A stretch of 38,874 bases of DNA, taken from the IMG/VR virus record IMGVR_UViG_3300037189_010603, positions 1-38,874 of that record; one strand, given 5' to 3'. This document shows positions 8,425 to 16,819 of the stretch, in pieces. The notes under the pieces were generated by a model. It did no database searches. It saw nothing but the letters and a program-made list of their open reading frames with translations, and was not told where the DNA came from. The position numbers and the translations under genes were made by a program. Position 1 is the stretch's first letter, and each line of letters begins with the position of its first letter. Source of the DNA: a virus.

Positions 8425-8676
8425 ATGGAATACCTTTTACGTCATCCAGTACACGGTACGAAGACAGCTTCTCTACTTTTGGAAGTAGAAGAAGATATGG
8501 CGAACGGTTGGATAGAATTTATCTACCGAGACGGTGTCATGGTAGACAAGACTGACGAAACAGTCGAAGAAGAACCAGCTGAGGAAGAAATTACTGAGGA
8601 AAATCCAATCGAAGAGGAAGTGGTTGAGGAAAACCCAGTTAAAAGCAGAAAAAACAAACCCTCTTTCGTGGAGTAA
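8425..8676 (+). CDS. Small acidic protein between coat and tail genes
   Basis: An 83-residue protein with an N-terminal globular part (about residues 1-45; it includes MANGWIEFIYRDG) and a Glu-rich tail with imperfect repeats (EENPIEEEVVEENPV) ending in a basic patch (KSRKNKP). I chose the ATG at 8425 because GGAAGTGG lies just before it; in-frame starts at 8383 (GTG) and 8413 fall inside or beside the terminator stem and lack a ribosome-binding site. The function is unknown. The acidic tail could mimic DNA or bind a basic partner such as the lysine-rich protein; this is speculation. Confidence 0.65.
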   Translation: MEYLLRHPVHGTKTASLLLEVEEDMANGWIEFIYRDGVMVDKTDETVEEEPAEEEITEENPIEEEVVEENPVKSRKNKPSFVE

Positions 8677-8682
8677 AGTCTG

Positions 8683-9387
8683 ATGACAACCGTCCAAGAG
8701 ATTATTGACGGCGCGATGCGTTTGGCTGGCGTTGTTGCGGACGGTGAGACCATCACTGCTAAAGAAGCCCAAGATGCCCTGATGGCCATGAATCAGATGA
8801 TTGAGGCATGGGCGTTAGAGGGCATCTTGTTATATGACCTCGACAAGCAAGTACTGACATGGCCTGCAGACACCGAACAGATTACAGTCGGTCCTACGGG
8901 AACTGTGGTTGGATATCGCCCGTTAGAGGTTAGCCGAGCAAGCTTCTTTCGTGATACCGTGAGCAACATTCGGTATAGCACTCGAATTGTGGGCGAGAAA
9001 GAGTTTTACTCTGTGGCGTATCCAAACGTCTCATCGACGTACCCCGAGATGCTCTACGTTAATTACACATACCCGAACGCAGAGATTAACATCTTTCCAA
9101 AGCTCACCACGGCAAAGGAGTTCAACCTTTTCTCCCGTCGTGAATTGACACAGCCTGCAAACCTAACGACTGTTTTGTCGTTCCCACCAGGATACTCGCA
9201 AGCGTTTAGGTTCAACTTGGCAACTGTGTTAGCTCCTGAGTTTGGTGTTCCTGTGTCCAACGACATCCTTCGTATTGCTGTGGATACCAAAGAGAAGATC
9301 CGACGGCTAAACCAATCGGTCAATGAGCTTAACAACCCGATCGGTGCTTCTCTCAGATACAACATTTACACGGATGGGTATCAATGA
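8683..9387 (+). CDS. Tail accessory factor / head-completion protein, P22 gp4-like
   Basis: A 234-residue protein with the layout of P22 tail accessory factor gp4: a helical start (TVQEIIDGAMRLAGVVADGE, then ALMAMNQMIEAWALEGILLY), a beta-rich middle, and a helical end (DTKEKIRRLNQSVNELN). In P22 twelve copies bind under the portal and connect it to the tail hub. A good ribosome-binding site (GGAG) lies in the end of the previous gene. The stop overlaps the next start (ATGA at 9384-9387), which fits joint production with the tail hub. The adaptor role is established for the family and inferred here. Confidence 0.88.
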   Translation: MTTVQEIIDGAMRLAGVVADGETITAKEAQDALMAMNQMIEAWALEGILLYDLDKQVLTWPADTEQITVGPTGTVVGYRPLEVSRASFFRDTVSNIRYSTRIVGEKEFYSVAYPNVSSTYPEMLYVNYTYPNAEINIFPKLTTAKEFNLFSRRELTQPANLTTVLSFPPGYSQAFRFNLATVLAPEFGVPVSNDILRIAVDTKEKIRRLNQSVNELNNPIGASLRYNIYTDGYQ

Positions 9388-10835
9388 AGACGCCGATCCT
9401 AGGTGGGTCTTACGTTGCGGTTAGCACGAATGCCGCATGCAACCGAATGGTCAACTTGTACCCAGAGCTCAACGCTGAGGGTGGCAAAGAAACTGGATTT
9501 TTACGGAAGTGCCCAGGTTTGTCATTATTGGCGACTGTTGGCACTGGCCCTATTCGCGGGATGTATGTCTTTAAAGGTCTGATCTTTGTCGTGTCTGGAA
9601 GTCTTCTATATGCGATGGGTAACGATTATATCCCTATAATCATCGGTGGGATTGCTAATACTCAAGCTGTCAGTATGTCTGACAACGGTAATCAACTTTT
9701 TATTGCCGCTGACCCACGAGCGTATGTTTATGATTTTACGTTAAATTCAATGTTTGATCTTGGGGCGTATGATGTTGACTTTCAAGGTGCTAAATCGGTT
9801 GGTTATTTAGACGGGTATTTTGTATATATCGAACCGAACACTCAGAAGTTATGGGTGACAAGTATCTTAGACGGTACTCAGGTCGATCCGTTAGATTTCG
9901 CCAGCGTCGAAGGAGCGCCTGATAACCTTGTGTCACTACTGATCGACCATCGTGAGGTGTGGTTGTTTGGTACGAACAGCGTCGAGGTTTGGTATAACGC
10001 AGGTGCTGCTGATTTCCCTCTTCAGAGAATTCAAGGTGCATTTATTGAAGTAGGGTGTGCTGCCACCGCATCGCCAGCCAAAATTGATGGGGGTATCTTT
10101 TGGTTGGGGACCGATAGACGAGGTTCTTACAGTGTTTATCGAACCAATGGGTACAACTCGCAGCGAGTAAGCACCCACGCTGTTGAATGGCAAATCAATA
10201 GCTATGCTCGCGTTGATGACGCAGTTGCATTCTCATATCGTCAAGACGGACATGAGTTTTATGTCCTGTCTTTCCCGTCAGCAAACATCACTTGGGTTTA
10301 CGACGCGGTGACTCAAACTTGGCATGAGAGAGGATATTTTAACACCTCAACATCTTCATACGAACGGCACCGCGCAAATTCTCATGTGTTTTACGATGGC
10401 AAGAACATCGTAGGTGATTACGATAACGGGAAGATTTACCAGTTGGATGGTAATACTTACAGTGATGACGGGAATCCCATTCGCTGGCTTCGTTCATGGC
10501 GAGCATTGGCACCGGGAACAGACGACCTAAAGGGTCAACTACACCACGGACTACGAATCGACTGTGAGGCTGGGGTAGGGTTGAACAGTGGGCAGGGAAG
10601 TGACCCTCAGATCATGCTGCGCTGGTCTGATGACGGTGGACATACTTGGTCGGATGAACGACAAGCAAGCATGGGTAAGATTGGGGAACATTACGAGAAA
10701 GTTAACTTCCGTCGGTTGGGTCAAACAAAGAAACTTCGTGACCGAGTGTACGAGATTTCAGGGACAGATCCTGTTAAAGTGATTATCAATGGTGCGTCCG
10801 TCGAGGGTGTAGCACTTGCAAACAGGAAGTTTTAA
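9384..10835 (+). CDS. Tail hub / packaged DNA stabilisation protein, P22 gp10-like
   Basis: A 483-residue protein. The N-terminus (KTPILGGSYVAVSTNAACNR, then MVNLYPELNAEGGKETGFLR and the following CPGLSLL) matches the P22 gp10 family, which closes the head after packaging and carries the tail fibres or needle. The rest is beta-rich with repeated strand-turn units, as in the six-bladed-propeller-like hub. It overlaps the gp4-like gene by four bases and the first tail fibre by one base (TAATG at 10833-10837). Length agrees with the P22 protein (472 residues). Confidence 0.92.
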   Translation: MKTPILGGSYVAVSTNAACNRMVNLYPELNAEGGKETGFLRKCPGLSLLATVGTGPIRGMYVFKGLIFVVSGSLLYAMGNDYIPIIIGGIANTQAVSMSDNGNQLFIAADPRAYVYDFTLNSMFDLGAYDVDFQGAKSVGYLDGYFVYIEPNTQKLWVTSILDGTQVDPLDFASVEGAPDNLVSLLIDHREVWLFGTNSVEVWYNAGAADFPLQRIQGAFIEVGCAATASPAKIDGGIFWLGTDRRGSYSVYRTNGYNSQRVSTHAVEWQINSYARVDDAVAFSYRQDGHEFYVLSFPSANITWVYDAVTQTWHERGYFNTSTSSYERHRANSHVFYDGKNIVGDYDNGKIYQLDGNTYSDDGNPIRWLRSWRALAPGTDDLKGQLHHGLRIDCEAGVGLNSGQGSDPQIMLRWSDDGGHTWSDERQASMGKIGEHYEKVNFRRLGQTKKLRDRVYEISGTDPVKVIINGASVEGVALANRKF

Positions 10836-12031
10836 TGGCCAACACGTCCATCATCCCAGCGTCAAGGGTCCCTGTATTAGACGACGGTGGTTTTGTAACG
10901 CGTGAATGGTATCGTTTCTTCTCTGGTCTGTCGTCACTGACTGGTTCTGGGGTAAACGATATTAGCTTGTTGGATTTACAACTAGCTCCACAGTCAGAAG
11001 ACGGGTTCAGCACGCCCGACCAATCATTGTGTTTAACTCCTGCATCGGTAGACACATTACGAGAAACAAACCTTCAGCTAGACTCGAGATCGCTAAACGA
11101 GGAGTTTTATTCATTCTCCAGTAAAACTTCTGCAAGCATTACAACCCTTACTAACACTGTTAATGGTCTTACCAACTATAACGTCCGCAATTATTTGATA
11201 AACGGAGCTTTTGATTTTTGGCAACGTGCTACGACAACTACCTACACGGGAGCGTCTTCATCCGTCTATCTGGCCGATCGTTGGCTTTTTAGTTTTGCGT
11301 CTGCTGGTACTGGGAGCTATACTCTACAGAGATACGACGCTAAAAATGACCCATCTAGCGGGTATAGCCGGTATGCAATCACCGTCTCAATCACTTCAGC
11401 AACAGCCACCTCCTTCGAGCAGAGGATTGAGGATGCTCTTACTCTGCAGGGTAAGTACGTCATGGCATCTATTTACTTTGCTGGGGATTGCACGTTTAAC
11501 ATACAATTGATTCAGAACTTTGGAACGGGAGGATCACCTTCTTCACAAGTCGTTCTAACAAGTTCTACGCTTACTTCCCCGTCGTCAGCTTGGGCTAGAT
11601 ACGCGGTTCTTTTTCAATTAGGGACCGTCCTTTCTAAAACCTTCGGTACAAACAATGACAGTTATCTGTCATTTAGGGTTAACATTCTTTCCAACTTCAC
11701 CAACCTATATTGGCTAAGTGATTGTCAATTAGAACACTCCACCGTCGGAACCACGACCGCGTCAACCTTCTCCCGTCGTCTGTTGGGAGAAGAACTGGCA
11801 CTATGCCAGCGGTATTACTCTGAGGTGTCAGTGACACCTACAACGTTGTCTACATATGCTTACACGAGCTTACCGACAACTATGCGTGTGGTCCCGACCA
11901 TCACTGTTAAGAGCGGGTCAGTCAACGGCGCAACGTATGCGGGTGCTCCTTATGGCACGTCCTCTATCCGTCAACAAACAGCGTCAGCAGGTGCCTCAGA
12001 CGCTCTTCTTGCGCTAGACGCAGAATTGTGA
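10835..12031 (+). CDS. Tail fibre 1 with carbohydrate-binding-like domain
   Basis: A 398-residue fibre. The N-terminus (SRVPVLDDGGFVTREWYRFF, about residues 8-27) is a widespread phage virion-attachment segment. A short coiled or linker region follows (about 85-115). Then comes a beta-rich domain starting RNYLINGAFDFWQRAT and ADRWLFSF, a pattern common in phage fibres and similar to sugar-binding jelly rolls. Near the end it has LCQRYYSEV. Residues 118 onward are paralogous to tail fibre 2 at 12079. It probably binds the host surface. It overlaps the hub gene by one base. Confidence 0.82.
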   Translation: MANTSIIPASRVPVLDDGGFVTREWYRFFSGLSSLTGSGVNDISLLDLQLAPQSEDGFSTPDQSLCLTPASVDTLRETNLQLDSRSLNEEFYSFSSKTSASITTLTNTVNGLTNYNVRNYLINGAFDFWQRATTTTYTGASSSVYLADRWLFSFASAGTGSYTLQRYDAKNDPSSGYSRYAITVSITSATATSFEQRIEDALTLQGKYVMASIYFAGDCTFNIQLIQNFGTGGSPSSQVVLTSSTLTSPSSAWARYAVLFQLGTVLSKTFGTNNDSYLSFRVNILSNFTNLYWLSDCQLEHSTVGTTTASTFSRRLLGEELALCQRYYSEVSVTPTTLSTYAYTSLPTTMRVVPTITVKSGSVNGATYAGAPYGTSSIRQQTASAGASDALLALDAEL

Positions 12032-12078
12032 TTATCGTTTATCGTTGGAACCTGTTTGGTTTTATGGTAGGGTGAACC

Positions 12079-13323
12079 ATGGCGAATTATGCTCCGTACC
12101 CAGTCCTTCGGTTCTACGATGACAACAATAACCCGCTTGTAGGCGGTAAGATATACGTCTATTTAGCTGGTACGACCACACCAACCCCTACTTACCAAGA
12201 TGTAGCCGGGACTACACCTAACAGCAACCCTGTCATACTTGATTCACGGGGTGAGGCTTTAGTTTACCTAGCTACTAATATTTCTTATAAGTTTGTCCTA
12301 AAAACTTCAGCAGAAGTGACAATCAGAACTGTTGACAACATTACCACTATCGCTCAACCATCTGTAGCCGGTAACTCTTTAATTAGCGCAGTAGACGTTC
12401 CTGCTCAAAGAGAAATATTGGGGATTGGTAATTTTGCTAACAGGAATTATATAATAAATGGTGATTTCAGTGTATGGCAAAGAGCTACAGGTTTTAACTT
12501 AGGTACTATAGGTACATACGTTTATACCGCGGACCGTTGGGTATGTAGATTTAATTCAGGGATCGGGGTTGTCAATGTATCTCGTTATAGTATTTTTGGC
12601 AATGGTTGGAACTACCTGATTGGAAATAAGTACGCATGTCGTATTTACAACACTAACCTTACCCAACTTTTAACCTATGAGTTAGGAACTCGGATAGAAG
12701 GTGTTGACAATTTAAGTGGTAGAACAGTAACATTATCTTTTTATTATTTTGCGTCTCTGACAACAGGTTGTACTGTTTCTGTAACTCAAAATTATGGTAC
12801 AGGTGGGACCCCTTCTTCCTCGGTAACTACAAGTGGTAGCACCACCTTGTTATATAACTCTGACATTAATAGAGCGACTGTAACTTTGACACTCCCCGTC
12901 GCTTTTGGTACTCGTGGGACAAACGGCGATGACCATTTATATGTCAGCATAGAAACATCAACTGGCCCCGGTGGAAGTAACGTACCTAATTATTATTGGG
13001 GTTTTCAATTGGAAGAAGGAAGTTCAGCTAGTGCATACGAATATGTCCCGTATGCTGTTCAATTAAGGAATTGTCAAAGATATTATTGGAAACCAACATC
13101 TGAATATATAGGTGAGCCATATTCAACGAGTGGGATATCAGGATGTCTAGAATATCCTGTGGAGATGCGTGTTGCCCCTACTATAACAAACGGGAGTTTT
13201 AGCGCTGGTACTTTTGCATCAAGCAATGTAGGAACAAGAACAGCAAGATTGTATAACTCAGCATCTAACTGGACCATCGGTACACCGATCACAGCAAGTG
13301 CTGAATTCTCAGCGGAGTTGTAA
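12079..13323 (+). CDS. Tail fibre 2, paralogous receptor-binding domain with a different base
   Basis: A 414-residue fibre. Its first 105 residues (YPVLRFYDDNNNPLVGGKIY, then VYLAGTTTPTPTYQDVAGTT) form a beta-rich attachment domain found on many tail proteins and unlike that of fibre 1. From RNYIINGDFSVWQRAT and ADRWVCRF to NCQRYYWKP it is paralogous to fibre 1. Both fibres end in AEL. The gene is visibly richer in A and T than its neighbours, which points to recent acquisition or to recombination of the receptor-binding part. A 47-bp gap separates it from fibre 1; GGTAGGGTGA just before the ATG is the ribosome-binding site. It likely broadens or alters host recognition. Confidence 0.82.
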   Translation: MANYAPYPVLRFYDDNNNPLVGGKIYVYLAGTTTPTPTYQDVAGTTPNSNPVILDSRGEALVYLATNISYKFVLKTSAEVTIRTVDNITTIAQPSVAGNSLISAVDVPAQREILGIGNFANRNYIINGDFSVWQRATGFNLGTIGTYVYTADRWVCRFNSGIGVVNVSRYSIFGNGWNYLIGNKYACRIYNTNLTQLLTYELGTRIEGVDNLSGRTVTLSFYYFASLTTGCTVSVTQNYGTGGTPSSSVTTSGSTTLLYNSDINRATVTLTLPVAFGTRGTNGDDHLYVSIETSTGPGGSNVPNYYWGFQLEEGSSASAYEYVPYAVQLRNCQRYYWKPTSEYIGEPYSTSGISGCLEYPVEMRVAPTITNGSFSAGTFASSNVGTRTARLYNSASNWTIGTPITASAEFSAEL

Positions 13324-13325
13324 CC

Positions 13326-13661
13326 ATGGCAGTCATATCTAAAGCGATTATCCCATCCAAGACCCTCGAAAACACACAGACGACGCAGTACACTGCGACG
13401 AACGTCACCACACTCATCGACAAGTTCACCGCCACCAATTACAGCGGGTCGGCAGTCACTGTGTCAGTGAACCTCGTGACGTTGGCTGACACTGCTGGTA
13501 ACCAGAACCTTATTGCTAAACTGGTACCCATAGCCGCAGGTACGACCTATAACTTCCCCGAGATCGTCGGTCATACGCTCCTACCTGGAAGCTTCATCTC
13601 CACGATTGCCAGCGCCAGTTCGTCTGTTGCACTAAGAGCATCTGGTAGAGAGGTGACTTGA
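13326..13661 (+). CDS. Conserved small phage protein next to tail fibres
   Basis: A 111-residue protein with alternating beta segments (TLIDKFTATNYSGSAVTVSV; GSFISTIASASSSVALRASG, then REVT). I recognise the pattern from many phages, where it follows tail fibre genes and is annotated as hypothetical. No membrane segment or catalytic motif was seen. It may be a structural part of the tail or a chaperone. The stop overlaps the next start (TGATG at 13659-13663). Confidence 0.75.
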   Translation: MAVISKAIIPSKTLENTQTTQYTATNVTTLIDKFTATNYSGSAVTVSVNLVTLADTAGNQNLIAKLVPIAAGTTYNFPEIVGHTLLPGSFISTIASASSSVALRASGREVT

Positions 13662-14068
13662 TGGTAGCAATCGAAAAGATTGAGCATTTGGAAGATGAAC
13701 TAGCAGTTTTACCGACTCTTGATCTTGCTGTCTCGCACCATTTTGCAGAAGGAATATATGCTCGCTGCATGTACATCCCTGCCAACGTCATGAGCACTGG
13801 TAAAATACACAAGACGGAACACCTGATCGCATGCATCAAAGGCGGTGGAGTCCTAGTTACTCAGAATGGACGGTTTGACTTTGAAGCTGGTACAGTCTTA
13901 ACGATTCCTCCAAACACGAAGAAGGCCTTTTTTGCTAAGGAGGATTCAATTTTGATGAATGTTCACCATAATCCTGATAATATGCACGAAGTGGATACCC
14001 TCGTACAAACTTTGGTTTATCCTGCCGATTATCGGAGCAACCAGTTAACAACGGAGACTGAACAATGA
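13661..14068 (+). CDS. Cupin-fold protein in the tail region
   Basis: A 135-residue single-domain cupin. The first cupin motif is recognisable (TGKIHKTEHLIACIKGGGVL), with histidines spaced HxxxH, followed by an FEAGTVLTIPPNTKKAF segment that resembles the second motif but lacks its usual metal-binding histidine. A histidine pair (VHHNP) follows and could complete a site. The start at 13661 overlaps the previous stop (TGATG); a TTG at 13658 is less likely. Proteins of this type sit between tail fibre and ejection genes in other phages. Possible roles are fibre assembly, sugar binding or a small-molecule enzyme; none is shown here. Confidence 0.7.
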   Translation: MVAIEKIEHLEDELAVLPTLDLAVSHHFAEGIYARCMYIPANVMSTGKIHKTEHLIACIKGGGVLVTQNGRFDFEAGTVLTIPPNTKKAFFAKEDSILMNVHHNPDNMHEVDTLVQTLVYPADYRSNQLTTETEQ

Positions 14069-15525
14069 GCTTTGGAGTTGTAGCTGCTGTTTCAATAGGA
14101 GCTCTTGCCGTAGGGTCAGTTGCTCAATCCGTCATTGGTGCCCAAGCAGCCCGTAACGCGTCTAAAGCACAGCAAAAGGGTGCTCAGGCTGCTATCTACA
14201 ACGAAGAAGAGTCGTTTAAAGATTATAAGCAACGTGCAGACGAAGCGCGTGACCAGAGTATAAACTTATTCAACCAGTCGCGTGACCAAGGGTTAAACCT
14301 TCAACAGAACGCCCTTAATACCTCGCAGGCCGCTCTCCTCGACACTCGTAACCAAAGCGTTGGAGTTCAACAGAACGCCCTAAACGATAGCCGCACCGCT
14401 CTAACTACTACCCGTGACCAAACAGTCGCAGCCCAGCAACAAGCCTATGATCGTACGTTAGCCGCACAAATCGAAGCGCGTGACCAAGGGTTAGGTCTTC
14501 AACGGCAAGCATACACTGACATTCAAGGTAATCTGACGGACACCCGCAATCAAAACAACACGACGCAGGCAAACGTCTACAACACCAACGCCGCTATCCA
14601 GCAACCTTTCTATCAGACGGGTGTAGATGCCAATTCCAAAATGGCAAGCTACCTCGGACTAGGTGGTAGCTCAACCGATCCTAATTACGGAAGGTTCACG
14701 CAAGGGTTTACCAACAACGACTTCCAACAAGATCCCGGTTATGGTTTTCGTTTCCAAGAGGGACTGAAAGCACTTGAGCGCAGTGCCGCTGCTAAAGGTG
14801 GGTTACTTGGTGGTTCTCAAGTTAAAGCCAGTCAACGGTACGGACAAGATTTTGCATCGAATGAATACCAGAATGCTTACAATCGGTTTAACCAAGATCG
14901 TCAATTCACTGCAAATCAGTTGACTGGTGCGATCAACACAGGGACAAACGCAGCAAACCAGATCGCTGGCTATGGTACGAATTACGCCAACGCTACCAAC
15001 GCAAATAACCAGAACTACAGTACTGGAATGACTAACGCTAGTAGTAACTATGCAAACAATGCTGGTAACCTGTATCAAAACTACGGCAACAACATGACAA
15101 ATGCTAGTGCTAATTTGGCTGATAAGAACAGCGCTGCTTATCAGAACTACGGTACTGGGATGACAAATGCCAATCAAAATTATGCGAATAGTGCTATGAA
15201 TGCGTATCAGAACTACGGTACTGGTGTAACGAACGCTAATGCGAACTATGCAAATAACACAAGCAATCTGTACCAAAATGCTGCCAACAACCAGTCGAAC
15301 ATGCTGAACAACTACGCGCAAAACTACGGTGCTCAGCGTTCCCAGAACTCTTCCAACATATCGAACATCATTCTTGGCGGTGCTAAAGCTAGAGCTCAAG
15401 GGTACATCGGTCAGGCCAATGCATATAACGCTGGCATCGGTAACATTATGAGCGCAGCTGGTCAAGCTCTTGGTGGTAGTCTAAACCAACTAAGTGGCTC
15501 TAACAACTTCACCAATCGACAATAA
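14065..15525 (+). CDS. DNA ejection protein 1 (P22 gp7-type) with tandem 22-residue repeats
   Basis: A 486-residue internal virion protein, probably ejected into the cell envelope to help DNA transfer. The N-terminus has one hydrophobic helix (VVAAVSIGALAVGSVAQSVI, about residues 5-24), then a Gln/Asn/Arg-rich helical region built from 13-15-residue repeats (for example RDQGLNLQQNALN). The middle (QDPGYGFRFQEGLKALERSA, then AAKGGLLGG) is the widely conserved ejection-protein signature. The C-terminal part carries four 22-residue repeats of the type YQNYGTGMTNANxNYANN, encoded at 15007-15270. The start overlaps the cupin gene (ATGA). Confidence 0.82.
   Translation: MSFGVVAAVSIGALAVGSVAQSVIGAQAARNASKAQQKGAQAAIYNEEESFKDYKQRADEARDQSINLFNQSRDQGLNLQQNALNTSQAALLDTRNQSVGVQQNALNDSRTALTTTRDQTVAAQQQAYDRTLAAQIEARDQGLGLQRQAYTDIQGNLTDTRNQNNTTQANVYNTNAAIQQPFYQTGVDANSKMASYLGLGGSSTDPNYGRFTQGFTNNDFQQDPGYGFRFQEGLKALERSAAAKGGLLGGSQVKASQRYGQDFASNEYQNAYNRFNQDRQFTANQLTGAINTGTNAANQIAGYGTNYANATNANNQNYSTGMTNASSNYANNAGNLYQNYGNNMTNASANLADKNSAAYQNYGTGMTNANQNYANSAMNAYQNYGTGVTNANANYANNTSNLYQNAANNQSNMLNNYAQNYGAQRSQNSSNISNIILGGAKARAQGYIGQANAYNAGIGNIMSAAGQALGGSLNQLSGSNNFTNRQ
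15007..15270 (+). repeat. Four tandem 66-bp coding repeats in ejection protein 1
   Basis: Units begin at 15007, 15073, 15139 and 15205. Each encodes 22 residues of the form xQNYxxxMTNAxxNxAxxxxxx, Asn/Tyr-rich. The copies differ at many third positions, so the array is not brand new. The composition suggests a beta-rich or aggregation-prone repeat that might help form a channel through the periplasm. Confidence 0.75.
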
Positions 15526-15538
15526 AAGGGAGGCTCTG

Positions 15539-16819
15539 ATGGCCGTAGATGCTAGTTTGCTGACGAACAACCTCGGTGAAGTTAAGTACAACCAATTACC
15601 TGACATCAGTGCTATCTCCAGCCAGTTTGCGGCTGCTGACCAAGCACGGTCACAGACCGCTCGTAACAACATTTTGGCTCAGGATGACCAGCGTGTATTG
15701 ACCAACAATCAACGTGCAGACAACTACCTTGCACAAAACCCTGGCGTGCAAGGAGAAGAGCGCAATCGTGGCTTACAACAGTTTGGTACTCAAGGTGCCA
15801 AAGTTGGCGAAGCATTAAATACTAATGATCAAGCTAGTTTTAATCTGACTGAGGATAAAATTAAAGCAGCTACAGACGGTCTTAGATCTGCCGTTGATGA
15901 TAATTCCTACCAACAGTATTTGAATTACGCTAGAGAAAAATTTGGTCCGGACGCTCTAAAGAATCTACCTCCCGTTTATAACAAGGCTCAGGTTGACCAA
16001 CTTATCTTTGGTGGTGACAAACTATTAAAGACTATCTTAGAGATGAAAAAACTTGAGCAAGGTGACAAAAGAATTGAATATGATTATGAGATTAACAATA
16101 GACGAGCTACTGACTCCGAGAAGCGTACAGATCTTATGGGAGGGGCATCTGCCCGATCGGGTGACAATAAGATAATTTCCGACCAAATTGTGGAACTGAA
16201 TGGTTTTGGCGCCAATTTGCCAAAAAACATCCAAGACACACAGATGATAGAAAATGCGTTAGTTAACTTGGATAAGTCTCCAAATCAAGGAGGTCCTATT
16301 ACTGGAGGTTTGGGTGAAACACGCACCAGCCTTCTTCGTGGGCTCAGTTCCTTTGTTAATTTATCACCTGAAGCGATGAAATCCCTCGAGAGTACTGAAA
16401 ACCTATCTCAGACGTTTAAACGAATTGTTTCACAGGAAGCAATGACGACACCTGTGAAGGGTAAAGCTGGTCTTACTGATGCCGACCTTCAATTCGTTAA
16501 GGAGTTAGTTGGTGGAACTATTGAGCTTACTCCTGAAACCCTAAAAAAAGCGTTCAGAATAGGTTTGAATAATAAATTAGCTTCTGAAAACGACGCCATA
16601 AAAAAATCGAGAGACATTTTAAAAAACACTGGTAGACGTAGTGTTTACCTTGAACAATTAGCCACTCGACCTCTTAAGTCCATGATTTCGCATGACGGCG
16701 TAACTTTAGTGTCGCCTGATGGAAAAGCAAAAACTTTACCTTCTCCCGAGGCAGCTAGAGCCGCTCGTGACAAATACAATGCGTTTTTAGCGGAGGAGGC
16801 TGCGAATGCCAGTTACTAG
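15539..16819 (+). CDS. DNA ejection protein 2 (P22 gp20-like position)
   Basis: A 426-residue, mainly helical, hydrophilic protein between two recognisable ejection proteins. I chose the ATG at 15539 because AAGGGAGG sits just before it; an upstream in-frame start at 15494 would overlap the previous gene by 32 bases without a ribosome-binding site. The N-terminal 120 residues are Gln/Asn/Ala-rich (for example ARNNILAQDDQRVLTNNQRA); the rest has amphipathic helices. In P22 three such proteins leave the particle with the DNA. The stop overlaps the next start by 14 bases. Confidence 0.7.
   Translation: MAVDASLLTNNLGEVKYNQLPDISAISSQFAAADQARSQTARNNILAQDDQRVLTNNQRADNYLAQNPGVQGEERNRGLQQFGTQGAKVGEALNTNDQASFNLTEDKIKAATDGLRSAVDDNSYQQYLNYAREKFGPDALKNLPPVYNKAQVDQLIFGGDKLLKTILEMKKLEQGDKRIEYDYEINNRRATDSEKRTDLMGGASARSGDNKIISDQIVELNGFGANLPKNIQDTQMIENALVNLDKSPNQGGPITGGLGETRTSLLRGLSSFVNLSPEAMKSLESTENLSQTFKRIVSQEAMTTPVKGKAGLTDADLQFVKELVGGTIELTPETLKKAFRIGLNNKLASENDAIKKSRDILKNTGRRSVYLEQLATRPLKSMISHDGVTLVSPDGKAKTLPSPEAARAARDKYNAFLAEEAANASY

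Noticed and set aside
14803-15465. - strand ORF of 220 codons
   Set aside because: It is antisense to the repeats of ejection protein 1. Ile/Val/Ser/Cys bias comes from complementing Asn/Ala/Tyr codons.
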